DNA of 64,000 nucleotides from Pacificoceanicola sp048553275 (GTDB lineage Bacteria; Pseudomonadota; Alphaproteobacteria; Rhodobacterales; Rhodobacteraceae). The notes beneath the pieces are model-generated. The model was given only the letters and a program-made list of their open reading frames with translations. It was not told the DNA's origin and ran no database searches. Positions 35,101 through 42,708 of the stretch are shown here, one piece after another. How positions within the stretch are numbered: position 1 is the stretch's first letter; the number at the start of each line of letters is the position of its first letter. A program made the translations under genes and the position numbers. The stretch covers positions 62,001-126,000 of the forward strand of contig NZ_JBLZMW010000013.1 of assembly GCF_048553275.1 (NCBI RefSeq), read 5' to 3'.

Positions 35101-35573
35101 TTGGGCTTGGCATTGATCAGCTCACTGATCTGCCCCTGCCGCACCAGCGCCGGCGAATGCGCCCCGGTGGAGGCGTCGGCAAAGAGCATCTGCACATCAC
35201 GGGCGCGGGTATCCTTGGAATTCACCTTGTAGGCACTTCCGACATCGCGGGTGATGCGGCGAGTAATCTCCAGCTGATCGCTGTCGTTGAATCCGGCCGG
35301 AGCAAGGCGATCGGAATTGTCGATGGTCAGGCAGACCTCTGCGAAATTGCGGGCGGGGCGCGATGCGGCCCCGGCGAAGATGACATCTTCCATGCCGCCC
35401 CCGCGCATCGCCTTTGCCCGGGTCTCGCCCATCACCCAACGCAGCGCTTCGAGCAGGTTGGATTTTCCGCACCCATTCGGACCGACCACGCCGGTTAACC
35501 CCTCCGCGATGACAAGATCGGTCGGGTCGACGAAGCTTTTGAAGCCAGTCAGTCTGAGTTTATTGAACCGCAT
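32118..35573 (-). CDS. smc: Chromosome segregation protein SMC
   Basis: A 1151-residue SMC ATPase that organises and segregates the chromosome with ScpAB. Walker A GPNGCGKSN is at 31-39, ABC signature LSGGEQTLTALAL at about 1052, Walker B ICVLDEVDAPLDD just after it, separated by long coiled coils rich in Glu, Arg and Ala and a hinge near 500-640. The ATG at 35573 gives the usual MRFNKLRLTGFKSF start; the longer in-frame extension adds no conserved sequence. DnaA-box-like sites lie upstream. Confidence 0.97.
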   Translation of the reverse strand: MRFNKLRLTGFKSFVDPTDLVIAEGLTGVVGPNGCGKSNLLEALRWVMGETRAKAMRGGGMEDVIFAGAASRPARNFAEVCLTIDNSDRLAPAGFNDSDQLEITRRITRDVGSAYKVNSKDTRARDVQMLFADASTGAHSPALVRQGQISELINAKPKNRRKVLEDAAGIGGLYQRRHEAELKLKNTEANLLRVDDVIEQLASQLGQLARQARQAARYRAIGADLRQAEGMLLYRRWREADDARKGAEELLQARIAQAAKAEALARDGATARQSREELLPPLREEEAIAGAVLQRLLVQRDALSDQETQARGRIETLSSRVEQLTRDMEREAGLNRDAGETIERLEWEARELAKAADGYDDRLAEAAEAAREAGTVLQEREADLSQQTEDVARLAARHQSAQRYLADCRKTLDRTQTDAQRAHETVAQAKETLERSAAAADEARERQEYAHEMCDRAEAVLADAEVNRAETQSREADARAERSEAEGETNALRAEVTALARLLDRDTAEGGQILDRLQVQQGFEKALGAALADDLRAPEVEDDGPTGWAVLPAYDTEQPLPHGVTSLSHHVSVPDVLSRRMGQIGLVSADEGNRLQPLLRPGQRLVSLEGDLWRWDGFRAWAEDQPSAAALRLEQLNRLEALKQEMAEASARLEGTQAAHEALSARLAELTRADREARDARREADQALTQATRAFNRAEADRDMAESKLESASLSVRRFEDEMGTARSQLLEAERAVADLDDLDEARAQVEDVKMTVEAARMTMMSRRSAHDELRREGEARKGRAQQVTKDLSGWRHRLETAEKRAGELAERKAQTEDELAVAMDAPADLAQKREELLYQIDSAESRKAEATDALSVAEHALREALANEREAERLAGEAREARAAAQARAEAAQETVAAAAERISEDQETTPQQLLERLDMAPDSMPGADQLEGDVARLKRQRDALGAVNLRAEEDAREVQTEHDELVSEKADLEEAIKTLRNGIASLNREGRERLLTAFEQVNSNFSMLFTHLFGGGEASLVMVESDDPLEAGLEIMCQPPGKKLSALSLLSGGEQTLTALALIFAVFLANPAPICVLDEVDAPLDDANVTRFCDMLDEMCRRTDTRFLCITHHAVTMARMDRLFGVTMQEQGVSQLVSVDLKVAEKLVA

Positions 35574-35668
35574 GAATGCCGCCCCGATTCCACCAAGGAG
35601 TCCGAGTCTGGCGGGCGAAGCAGCCATGAGTCAACGGGCGCAGCAGCTATATCGGGGATTTTCGCCGC

Positions 35669-35677
35669 TTATCCACA
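35669..35677 (+). promoter_or_regulatory. DnaA box upstream of smc
   Basis: TTATCCACA is a perfect match to the strong DnaA box, about 95 bp before the smc start and directly followed by the palindrome CAATATATTG. The local AT content is high for this genome. Confidence 0.55.
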
Positions 35678-35711
35678 ATATATTGGTCCGTATCGTCCAT
35701 ATTGCGGTAGC

Positions 35712-36110
35712 TCAGAATTTTCCACATTCCAACGAGCCGGAGTAAACCCCGTCCCGCCCCTGCAGCGCATCAATATCACAATACAACATGTGCCTCCGCT
35801 TCGGTTTTTTCGGGGGGGTTTCGCCGTTGCAGGACAGCCCGATCAGCATCATGGTCGGATCGCCCTCTACCCACGCCGCACGGCAGCCGGTTTGAATCTG
35901 CGCAGCTATGCCCGCCTTGCGCGCGACGGTTTCGAAGCGCGGCAACATTTCGGGGTTCGTGCGCGTCGCTTCGACAAGGTTGTCGCGGATGCGGAGTGTA
36001 AATTTTGATCCGCCGTATTCGGTCTTGATCGCCTCAACGCCACGGAAGCCAGGGCCACCCATCGCACAGGCGGACGTCAACAAGAACACTGTCAGAAAGA
36101 TGTATCGCAT
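35712..36110 (-). CDS. Small lipoprotein of unknown function
   Basis: A 132-residue product with a lipoprotein signal LTVFLLTSAC (lipobox cysteine C15). The mature part contains FRGVEAIKTEYGGSKFTLRIR, an internal cysteine pair region and LYCDIDALQGRDG. I recognise no family. The ATG at 36110 places the signal at the N-terminus; the upstream extension is not signal-like. It lies upstream of smc on the same strand. Confidence 0.7.
   Translation of the reverse strand: MRYIFLTVFLLTSACAMGGPGFRGVEAIKTEYGGSKFTLRIRDNLVEATRTNPEMLPRFETVARKAGIAAQIQTGCRAAWVEGDPTMMLIGLSCNGETPPKKPKRRHMLYCDIDALQGRDGVYSGSLECGKF
35718..35726 (+). promoter_or_regulatory. Second DnaA-like box upstream of smc
   Basis: TTTTCCACA fits the relaxed consensus TTWTNCACA and starts 49 bp from the perfect box at 35669. 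It overlaps the 3' end of the lipoprotein gene, so it may be coincidental. Confidence 0.35.
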
Positions 36111-36198
36111 AGGGCACCATGGCGGGCACGTGGTTACCAAAGCGTTAACTCAAGCATTTCCGACACCGGCGCATCTTCCCCCTTTACATTCCTCTTTT

Positions 36199-36217
36199 TG
36201 AATGCTTTATACATTCA
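36199..36217. promoter_or_regulatory. Inverted repeat upstream of the membrane protein gene
   Basis: TGAATG (36199-36204) and CATTCA (36212-36217) flank a 7-bp AT-rich centre. A TATAAT hexamer lies at 36230-36235, 14 bp before the ATG. The region is strongly AT-rich compared with its surroundings and is a likely promoter/operator. Confidence 0.45.
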
Positions 36218-36249
36218 CGTTACTGAATTTATAATGTCAGGAGGCCACG

Positions 36250-37461
36250 ATGGCTGCGACACAGACCCGCCCGGCTGATATCTTTTCGCCGATCTACTTC
36301 CTTGGCTCGCTTGGGGCCGGAGGGATTTCAGTCTCCTTTTTCATGTTCTTGATGTTCTGGGTTCCGCACCCCGGGCGCCCTGTCCCGATCTTTGAGGACA
36401 TTGCAGCGGCGTGGGATAGCGGCGAAACGCCAATGCAGATCGCCATAGCCATCGCGATGGCGGGCATCGCTGCCTTTACTTTCCTGAACATCAAATCGCT
36501 GCTGTGGAGCCTTTCGGCCTATCGCACCTTCAAGCGTACCGATGCATATGCCCGGCTGCGCGCGTCGAACGCGGAATCAACGCTGCTTGCTATGCCGCTG
36601 GCCCTTGCAATGAGCGTGAATGCGCTGTTCATCGTCGGGCTTGTCTTTGTCCCCAGGCTCTGGACCGTGATCGAATTCCTCTTTCCGGCGGCCCTGGGTG
36701 CCTTTGGTCTGATCGCGGTGATGGCGTTCCGTTTGATCGGAGCATTTCTCGGGCGGGTCTTGTCAAAGGGCGGGATCTTTGACGTGACCGCGCACAATTC
36801 CTTCGCACAGCTGACCCCAGCGCTTGCCATCGCAATGATCGCTGTCGGATTCGCCGCCCCGGCGGCAATGAGTGCCAATCCCGCGACCGTCGCGGCCTCG
36901 CTCATTCTTTCTACTTTGCTGGCGATCCTTTCGGTGCTTTATACCCTGTTCGCCGCCACAACCGCCGTGAGTTCCATGCTGCACTACGGTACAGCACGCG
37001 AGGCTGGGCCGACGTTGATGATCATCGTCCCGATCGTCACCGTGCTTTCGATCCTCATGATGCGTCAAAGCCATGGTCTGCACACCACCTTCGAGGCTCA
37101 TGGGAACGCAGGTCAGACCATGGTTTTCCTCGCCCGCATGCTGTCAGTCCAGATCGCCTTTCTCGCTCTCGGGATCGTGGTGCTCCGGGCGCAGGGCTAC
37201 TTCAAGGATTTCGTGATCGGCTCCAAGACCTCGGCGGGGTCCTATGCGCTCGTCTGTCCGTTCGTTGCATTCGCCGTGCTGCTGCAGTTCTTCGTCAACA
37301 AGGGGCTCGTCGCGGCAGAGGTGATTGCAAAGTTCGACACCGCCTACTGGATCCTGACGGCCGTGGCCATCGCCTCTCAGATGATCGCCATTGCAATTAT
37401 CTTGCGGCTGAACCGCCAGCACTTTTCCCGCAACACGGCTGTGCCGATACCAGCCGCCTGA
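36250..37461 (+). CDS. Multi-pass inner membrane protein (TsoY/TDT-like)
   Basis: A 403-residue protein with about ten hydrophobic helices spread over its whole length. The N-terminus contains SPIYFLGSLGAGGISVSFFMFLMFWVP followed by HPGRPVPIFEDI, a pattern I associate, without certainty, with TsoY-family proteins, distant relatives of TehA/SLAC1 transporters. No selenocysteine-type interruption is seen. AGGAGG precedes the ATG by 5 nt. It is transcribed alone with a strong terminator. The substrate is unknown. Confidence 0.65.
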   Translation: MAATQTRPADIFSPIYFLGSLGAGGISVSFFMFLMFWVPHPGRPVPIFEDIAAAWDSGETPMQIAIAIAMAGIAAFTFLNIKSLLWSLSAYRTFKRTDAYARLRASNAESTLLAMPLALAMSVNALFIVGLVFVPRLWTVIEFLFPAALGAFGLIAVMAFRLIGAFLGRVLSKGGIFDVTAHNSFAQLTPALAIAMIAVGFAAPAAMSANPATVAASLILSTLLAILSVLYTLFAATTAVSSMLHYGTAREAGPTLMIIVPIVTVLSILMMRQSHGLHTTFEAHGNAGQTMVFLARMLSVQIAFLALGIVVLRAQGYFKDFVIGSKTSAGSYALVCPFVAFAVLLQFFVNKGLVAAEVIAKFDTAYWILTAVAIASQMIAIAIILRLNRQHFSRNTAVPIPAA

Positions 37462-37479
37462 AGGTAAGGTCTGCAAACA

Positions 37480-37509
37480 AAAAAGGTCGGATCCAGCGAT
37501 CCGACCTTT
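37480..37509. terminator. Bidirectional terminator between membrane protein gene and mipZ
   Basis: AAAAGGTCGGATC and GATCCGACCTTT pair in a 12-bp stem with a 4-nt loop. A and T runs on both sides suit the two convergent genes. Confidence 0.9.
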
Positions 37510-37527
37510 CGCCGCAATCCCGGCAGA

Positions 37528-38337
37528 TCAAAACCGCACTTCGACCCCGGGCAGGTTCAGCGCCTTGATCAGGTCCCGCAATTCCTGGCGCGCCGCGACG
37601 TTGGAAATGTTCAACTGTTTGACGCCAACGTCCTTGAGATCGAGCAGGGTCAGCCCGCGCGGGAACAGTTCACGAAAGACAACACGCTCGGAAAAACCCG
37701 GCGCAACGCGAAAGCCGATGCGTTTGGACAGCCGGGCGAGCGCTTTTTCCATCTTCATCTTGTTGACCATCTGCTGCGCACCCAGACGGTTGCGCACGAC
37801 GATCCAGTCAATGGGCTTGAGACCTGCTTGAGCGCGCAGCTGCCGCGCTCCCCAGACCATTTCGGAATAGACCGACGGCCCAAGGATCTTTTCGCTGTCG
37901 TTGTCGATGCGGGCGAGTAGATCGAAGTCCACGAAACTGTCGTTCAGCGGCGTGATCAGCGTATCCGCAAGGGAATGCGCGACCTGGCTAAGCCGGGTGT
38001 GAGAGCCGGGGCAATCGATCAGGATGAAGTCCGACTTGGGTTCGAGATCGGCCACGGCCTTGCTTAGCCGGTGATCGTGAGCGTTCACACCGGGCGCGAG
38101 CGTGGCGGGATCGACCTCGGGCAATTCCGCATGATGCGGGCTTGGCAGATCTATTCCGACATCGGCCAGATGTTTGCGCCGGTTCTCGACGTAGCGGCCC
38201 ATGGTGCGCTGCCTAAGGTCAAGATCCAGCGTGCCAACACGATACCCAAGCCGCGCCAGAGCGGTGGCCACATGCATGGACACGGTAGATTTGCCAGCCC
38301 CGCCCTTTTCGTTCCCGACAACGATGATATGTGCCAC
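37528..38337 (-). CDS. mipZ: Division plane positioning ATPase MipZ
   Basis: A 269-residue ParA/MinD-superfamily ATPase. The deviant Walker A is NEKGGAGKST, DLDLRQRTMGRYVENR is the conserved switch region of MipZ, and LIDCPGSHTRLSQVAHSLADTLITPLNDSFVDFDLLAR is characteristic. MipZ forms gradients from the ParB-bound origin and restricts FtsZ assembly to mid-cell. The start is GTG at 38337 with AGAGGGA upstream. It lies between a membrane-protein gene and the F0 operon. Confidence 0.94.
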   Translation of the reverse strand: MAHIIVVGNEKGGAGKSTVSMHVATALARLGYRVGTLDLDLRQRTMGRYVENRRKHLADVGIDLPSPHHAELPEVDPATLAPGVNAHDHRLSKAVADLEPKSDFILIDCPGSHTRLSQVAHSLADTLITPLNDSFVDFDLLARIDNDSEKILGPSVYSEMVWGARQLRAQAGLKPIDWIVVRNRLGAQQMVNKMKMEKALARLSKRIGFRVAPGFSERVVFRELFPRGLTLLDLKDVGVKQLNISNVAARQELRDLIKALNLPGVEVRF

Positions 38338-38472
38338 GGCGCGTCCCTCTGATGCCCCAGATGTTCCGGTGTAGAGCTTCGCTCAAACAGTATCTTGTGT
38401 TCGGCGTCAAGAAAAGCAACGTGCTAAACGTCATGAATTACCGTGGCCCACCTGCCGCAACCAAGAGCCACG

Positions 38473-38505
38473 AAAAAGGCCCGCCGCTTGTGCGCCGGGC
38501 CTTTT
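38473..38505 (-). terminator. Terminator of the atpIBEF'F operon
   Basis: AAAAGGCCCG and CGGGCCTTTT arms flank a GC-rich loop just beyond the atpF stop, with T-rich sequence on the minus strand. Confidence 0.85.
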
Positions 38506-38529
38506 CAATCACTGTGACCAGACGATCTG

Positions 38530-39093
38530 TCAGTGCAGCTTGGCACCAACCTGTGCAATCGAATCGTCGATCAGCTTGTTCGCCTCGGCGGCGCTCATCT
38601 GTTTCGCCACGACGTCACGGGCAGCGGCAACAGCCACTGTTGCCGCACGGTCGCGCACTTCCTTGATCGCGCCGGCTTGTGCGGAAGCAATCTGAGATTC
38701 GGCCCCGGCCAGACGACGCTCGATCGACTCGGCGATGTTCGACTTGGCCTGCTCTGCCGCGATCTGTGCTTCTTCACGGGCATGCGCGATGATGCGCTCT
38801 GCCTGCTCGGACACTTCACGCGACTTGCGCTCGTAGCTTGCCAGAAGGGCCTGGGCCTCTTCGCGCAGCGCACGGGCTTCATCAAGCTCGCTCCTGATGT
38901 CGTCTGCACGCTTGTCGAGAAGCTTGCCCAGCATCCCGGGAACCTTGAAATAAACAAGGACACCAAGGAAAAGCAGGAAGCCCAGAAGCACGACAAAGTC
39001 TGTGTTTCCCAGCGAAAAGAACGGCCCGGATGCGGCCAATGCCGGGGAAGCCAGGGTGCCTGCGAGGGCGGTGGGAATGATCAGCTTGCGCAT
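38530..39093 (-). CDS. atpF: F0F1 ATP synthase subunit B
   Basis: A 187-residue subunit of the peripheral stalk. An N-terminal signal-like hydrophobic stretch is followed by the membrane helix (DFVVLLGFLLFLGVLVYFKVPGMLGKLLDKR) and a long charged coiled coil (ELDEARALREEAQALLASYERK). It is the last gene of the F0 operon, 5 nt after the b' gene. Alphaproteobacteria make a b-b' heterodimer, as seen here. Confidence 0.95.
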   Translation of the reverse strand: MRKLIIPTALAGTLASPALAASGPFFSLGNTDFVVLLGFLLFLGVLVYFKVPGMLGKLLDKRADDIRSELDEARALREEAQALLASYERKSREVSEQAERIIAHAREEAQIAAEQAKSNIAESIERRLAGAESQIASAQAGAIKEVRDRAATVAVAAARDVVAKQMSAAEANKLIDDSIAQVGAKLH

Positions 39094-39098
39094 CGGTC

Positions 39099-39662
39099 TT
39101 ATCCCTTTACCTGGTTGGACACGGCTGCCGCGATGGCCGCCTCGTCCGCCTTGCCACCGAGTGCGGCAACGATGGCCGCCGCAGTATCCCTGGCCACCTC
39201 TTCAACGGCGTCCGCAGCGGATGCGCGGATTTCGTCGATGGCTTTCGCAGATTCGGCAGCTTTGGCGTCAATCTGTTCGTCAGCTTTGGCCAGAGCGGCG
39301 TCAAGTTCGCCCTTGATCTCATCGCGGGTCTTTTGCGCGATGGCCTGTGCCTCGGCCTTGGCATCGGCCAGCGCCTTTTGATAAGCGGCTTCGGCCTCTT
39401 CGGCCTTGCGCTTCAACTGTTCGGCGGCAGCGATGTCATTGGTGATCGTTCCCTGACGTTCCGCCAGAACCGAGGCAATCCTCGGCAGCGCGATGCGCGA
39501 GAGAACAAAGAAGATCACCACAAGCGTGATAACCAGCCAGATGACCTGATTGGGAATCCATTCGCCGCAAAGCTGCGGCATCCCGATGGCGGAGCCATGG
39601 GAGTCCACGCAGGCACTCACAGCCTGAGCTGCATGCTCTGCTCCGTGGGTTTCGGTCGCCAT
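39099..39662 (-). CDS. F0F1 ATP synthase subunit B'
   Basis: A 187-residue second b-type subunit (b'). One membrane helix (IPNQVIWLVITLVVIFFVLSRIALPRIASVLAER) is followed by an alanine/glutamate-rich coiled coil. It has an unusually long hydrophilic N-terminus (HGAEHAAQAVSACVDSHGSAIG). It pairs with subunit b to form the stator stalk in photosynthetic-lineage bacteria and Rhodobacterales. Confidence 0.94.
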   Translation of the reverse strand: MATETHGAEHAAQAVSACVDSHGSAIGMPQLCGEWIPNQVIWLVITLVVIFFVLSRIALPRIASVLAERQGTITNDIAAAEQLKRKAEEAEAAYQKALADAKAEAQAIAQKTRDEIKGELDAALAKADEQIDAKAAESAKAIDEIRASAADAVEEVARDTAAAIVAALGGKADEAAIAAAVSNQVKG

Positions 39663-39748
39663 GTCGTCCTCCGTCGGAACGTTGTCGTTACATCGGGCGG
39701 CTCAGGTGAGCCTCAGCCGCCCGCGCGTAAGGATCGGTGTTCCGTGGA

Positions 39749-39973
39749 TTAGACGGCGAACATCAGCAGCAGGGAAACGAGGAAGGCAAAGATGCCCAGT
39801 GCTTCCGCGAATGCGATGCCGATGAAGAGAGTTGCAGTCTGCGATGCAGCTGCGGAGGGGTTGCGCAGAGCGCCGGCAAGGAAATTGCCTGCCACGTTGC
39901 CCACACCGATTGCGGCTGCGCCGGAACCGATTGCTGCCAGGCCTGCGCCGATGTGTGCGAGATCGCCTTCCAT
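39749..39973 (-). CDS. atpE: F0F1 ATP synthase subunit C
   Basis: A 74-residue two-helix proteolipid that forms the rotor ring. GAGLAAIGSGAAAIGVG is the glycine/alanine-rich first helix, RNPSA is the conserved loop, and the second helix carries the proton-binding Glu in FIGIAFAEALGIF. It lies between atpB and the b' gene with clear ribosome-binding sites. Confidence 0.97.
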   Translation of the reverse strand: MEGDLAHIGAGLAAIGSGAAAIGVGNVAGNFLAGALRNPSAAASQTATLFIGIAFAEALGIFAFLVSLLLMFAV

Positions 39974-40054
39974 GAGAATTCTCCTTACGATTGGAAGTTG
40001 GATAGTCTTTTGGGTGTTCGGGTGGATAAGGCGGACCTGAGTGGCCCACCGTCC

Positions 40055-40825
40055 TTAGTGATGCGGATGCAGTGCGTCCTTGAGGTACACGCACGTCAGG
40101 ATCGTGAAGACATAGGCCTGAATGAAGGCCACGAGGACCTCAAGGCCGTACATTGCGGTGATCGCGACAACCGATAGCGGCGAGATCGCAGCGACCGCGG
40201 CAAAGCCCGCGAACACCTTGATCACCGCGTGACCGGCCATGACGTTACCGGCAAGACGAATGGAGTGACTGACGGGGCGCACAAAGTAGGAAATCAGTTC
40301 GATAATCGCCAGGATCGGGCGCAGCGCGAGCGGTGCGGAGGCGACCCAGAACAGCCCCAGGAAAGACGCGCCGTTCTTCACAAAGCCAAGAATGGTCACC
40401 GTCAGGAAAACGGCCAGTGCCAGCACCACAGTCACGGCAAAATGCGAGGTCGTGGTGAAAGACATCGGCAGAAGGCCAAGGAAGTTGGCCGCCACGATGA
40501 ACAGGAACAGGGTCATGATGTAGGGGAAATACTTCAGACCGTCCTTGCCGGTGACGTCCTCGACCATCTTGTAGACAAAGCCGTAGGCAAGTTCGGCGAT
40601 GGACTGGCTGCGGGTCGGCACAACCGCGCGGCGCGACGTGCCGATGACCATGAGACCGATGATCGCCAAGATCGCCAGGAACAGCCACAGCGTGACGTTT
40701 GTGATGGTGAAGGCGCCCACAGGGCCGTCGCCGAACAGCGGCTTGACGATGAACTGGTCCATCGGGTGGAAAACCAGGCTGCTGTCTTCTGCTGCTGCTT
40801 CTGCGCCTTGCGTCTCAGTCGCCAT
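40055..40825 (-). CDS. atpB: F0F1 ATP synthase subunit A
   Basis: A 256-residue membrane subunit forming the proton half-channels. YFPYIMTLFLFIVAANFLGLLPMSF and the C-terminal ISYFVRPVSHSIRLAGNVMAGH include the essential arginine and its surroundings. The ATG at 40825 gives MATETQGAEA, 11 nt inside the 3' end of atpI; the longer frame runs through atpI sequence. Confidence 0.96.
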   Translation of the reverse strand: MATETQGAEAAAEDSSLVFHPMDQFIVKPLFGDGPVGAFTITNVTLWLFLAILAIIGLMVIGTSRRAVVPTRSQSIAELAYGFVYKMVEDVTGKDGLKYFPYIMTLFLFIVAANFLGLLPMSFTTTSHFAVTVVLALAVFLTVTILGFVKNGASFLGLFWVASAPLALRPILAIIELISYFVRPVSHSIRLAGNVMAGHAVIKVFAGFAAVAAISPLSVVAITAMYGLEVLVAFIQAYVFTILTCVYLKDALHPHH

Positions 40826-41210
40826 TTTTGTCCCCTTCGTTGACCCCCGGTCGGGCGGCCCCTGTATCGTCCTTGACCGAACCGGCCAGATCATTCGCGG
40901 CCTGAGCGGCCATGTCCTTCGCCTGGAACTCCTTCGCGGTGCGCAACATCACGTTGATGCCCGCGGCGATCCCCAGCAATGTAAACACCACCATGAGAAA
41001 CGGCGTGGTTCCAAGCACACGGTCGAGCCCGTACCCGATGCCAAAGCCGATCCCGAGACCGGCCACCATTTCCGTCACCATGCGCCACGCCATGTTGGCC
41101 TGACTGTAGTGCTCTTCCTGATGCGCCTTCGTGCCCGCTTCGGCCCTTTTGACCGCTTTGATACGCTCATCCAGCGCTCTCAGCTTGTCCTTCGGATCGT
41201 CATCGCTCAC
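40815..41210 (-). CDS. atpI: ATP synthase assembly protein AtpI
   Basis: A 131-residue protein with a charged N-terminal helix and two transmembrane segments (MVAGLGIGFGIGYGLDRVLG, PFLMVVFTLLGIAAGINVMLR). AtpI assists assembly of the c-ring. The GTG at 41210 (SDDDPKDKLRALDERIK) has GAGG 8-11 nt upstream, better than the GTG at 41219. It is first in the atpIBEF'F operon and overlaps atpB by 11 nt. Confidence 0.9.
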   Translation of the reverse strand: MSDDDPKDKLRALDERIKAVKRAEAGTKAHQEEHYSQANMAWRMVTEMVAGLGIGFGIGYGLDRVLGTTPFLMVVFTLLGIAAGINVMLRTAKEFQAKDMAAQAANDLAGSVKDDTGAARPGVNEGDKNGD

Positions 41211-41452
41211 GTAGAACACCTCACTCAGAGAGTTGAGGCTTGCTAAGCTCTGAGGCCCTCCGAGTCAACATGCTGTTAAGACCCGTTAGAACGAGTATAA
41301 GCCTCTGTAATACAAAGACTTTCATGACATCAGACACCGCGTCGTCATTCTGCCGCAGGTTCTCCATGGTCGCCCATGCCGCGAAATGAATATTCAACGG
41401 TTTGGTTGAGTTTTGGCATGCAGCCCTTGACGCCCTCCATCGAAGCCGCCTT

Positions 41453-41800
41453 ATGAACGCCATGAGCGCACCTCTCGACACGGTTTTTGCCGCCCTGGCC
41501 GACAGCACCCGCCGCCGCATCCTGTCGATGCTGCTGGAAGACGACATGGCCGTAACGGATGTTGCCGAGCCTTTCGACATGTCCCTGGCCGCCATCTCCA
41601 AACACCTCGGGATTCTCGCGGCTGCGGGCCTCATCAGTCAGGAAAAGCGCGGTCGATTGAAGTGGTGCAAGCTTGAGCCCGACGCGCTCAAGTCGGCCTC
41701 GGTCTGGATGCAGGGGTTTGGCCAGTTCGAGCCGGTCAACCTGGATGACTTCGAGCGATTTCTGGCGCAGGAACTGCCGGAGCGTGCAGAGGATCGCTGA
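41453..41800 (+). CDS. ArsR family transcriptional regulator
   Basis: A 115-residue winged-helix protein. FAALADSTRRRILSMLLEDDMAVTDVAEPFDMSLAAISKHLGILAAAGLI is a canonical ArsR/SmtB DNA-binding domain. No cysteine metal site is visible near the recognition helix, so it is probably not a metal sensor. It starts at ATG 41453; ATG 41462 is an alternative. The spacing to atpI leaves room for divergent promoters. Confidence 0.9.
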   Translation: MNAMSAPLDTVFAALADSTRRRILSMLLEDDMAVTDVAEPFDMSLAAISKHLGILAAAGLISQEKRGRLKWCKLEPDALKSASVWMQGFGQFEPVNLDDFERFLAQELPERAEDR

Positions 41801-41820
41801 TCACGGCAAGCCGTGCCTCT

Positions 41821-42708
41821 TCACTCCCTCAAGAGCATCAACAACGCCGCCGCCGTGAGCGCCACGCCCGGCAATACCATCGCCTGCGGCATACCTTGCC
41901 CCAGCGCCATTTCCCACAAGATCACCCAAGAGGGTGTCAGATAACTGTAAGCCATGACCTTTGCAGAGGGCAGGCGCAAAGTGGCAAAGCGCAGGATGAG
42001 AAAGGTAAGCGCTGTCGCGGCCAGCGCCACGTAGAGCAAAGTCACCCAGACGATGCCCGGCAAAGCCGCCCAATCGGTGGCAAGGATGTCCCGCCATGCC
42101 CAGAGCGCCAGCAGCAAGGCCCCCGCCGTCAGGATTGCAGCGTTGAACCCCGACCCCGGCTCGCCACGGCTCAGCTTGCGCAGCAGTGGCGAATAGAGCG
42201 CGTGGCCAAGGCAGCCCCAGAAATAGATCGCCTCGCCGCGCCCGATCTCGAACAACCGCAACGCCGTCCAGCTTCCGTCGAAAATCACCCAAAGCGCCCC
42301 GGCAGCCCCGACAGCAATGGCCAGAGCCATCCACGGCGTTGTCACCTGCCGCACGACCAAATACCCGAAGACCGCCGTCAAAGCCGGATTGAGCGTGAAG
42401 ACCGCCGCCATGCTCACCGGTTCGGCGGTCTGGAGCCCTTCGAACATCATGACGAAATAGAAGGCAAAAAGTCCGGCTAGCAGCACATAGCGCCAGGGAG
42501 CGGCAAACACGGGGCGCTTAATGCCACCGTTGATCGCAGCAAGCGCCCACATTGCGCTCGCCCCGATGGCGAAGCGCACCGCATTCATCGCGGCCGGATC
42601 AATGAACGGCGCAGCCATACCGCCGAGCGAAAAGCTCCCCGCGACCAGCGCCGAAAAGCAAAGCATGGCAAGGTGGCCTTTGCCCGCCTCGCTCAGCGCT
42701 CCGGGCAT
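41821..42708 (-). CDS. DMT/EamA family transporter
   Basis: A 295-residue protein with about ten hydrophobic helices and two EamA repeats (HLAMLCFSALVAGSFSLGGMAAPFIDPAAMNAVRF; later VMAYSYLTPSWVILWEMALGQGMP). It is a predicted small-molecule exporter, substrate unknown. The ATG at 42708 overlaps the LysR gene by 16 nt on the same strand, suggesting the LysR regulator controls it as part of one unit. Confidence 0.9.
   Translation of the reverse strand: MPGALSEAGKGHLAMLCFSALVAGSFSLGGMAAPFIDPAAMNAVRFAIGASAMWALAAINGGIKRPVFAAPWRYVLLAGLFAFYFVMMFEGLQTAEPVSMAAVFTLNPALTAVFGYLVVRQVTTPWMALAIAVGAAGALWVIFDGSWTALRLFEIGRGEAIYFWGCLGHALYSPLLRKLSRGEPGSGFNAAILTAGALLLALWAWRDILATDWAALPGIVWVTLLYVALAATALTFLILRFATLRLPSAKVMAYSYLTPSWVILWEMALGQGMPQAMVLPGVALTAAALLMLLRE

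Noticed and set aside
36230..36235. TATAAT as the -10 of the membrane protein gene
   Set aside because: A start 7 bp downstream would fall inside the ribosome-binding site, leaving almost no leader, so it is not claimed as the promoter.
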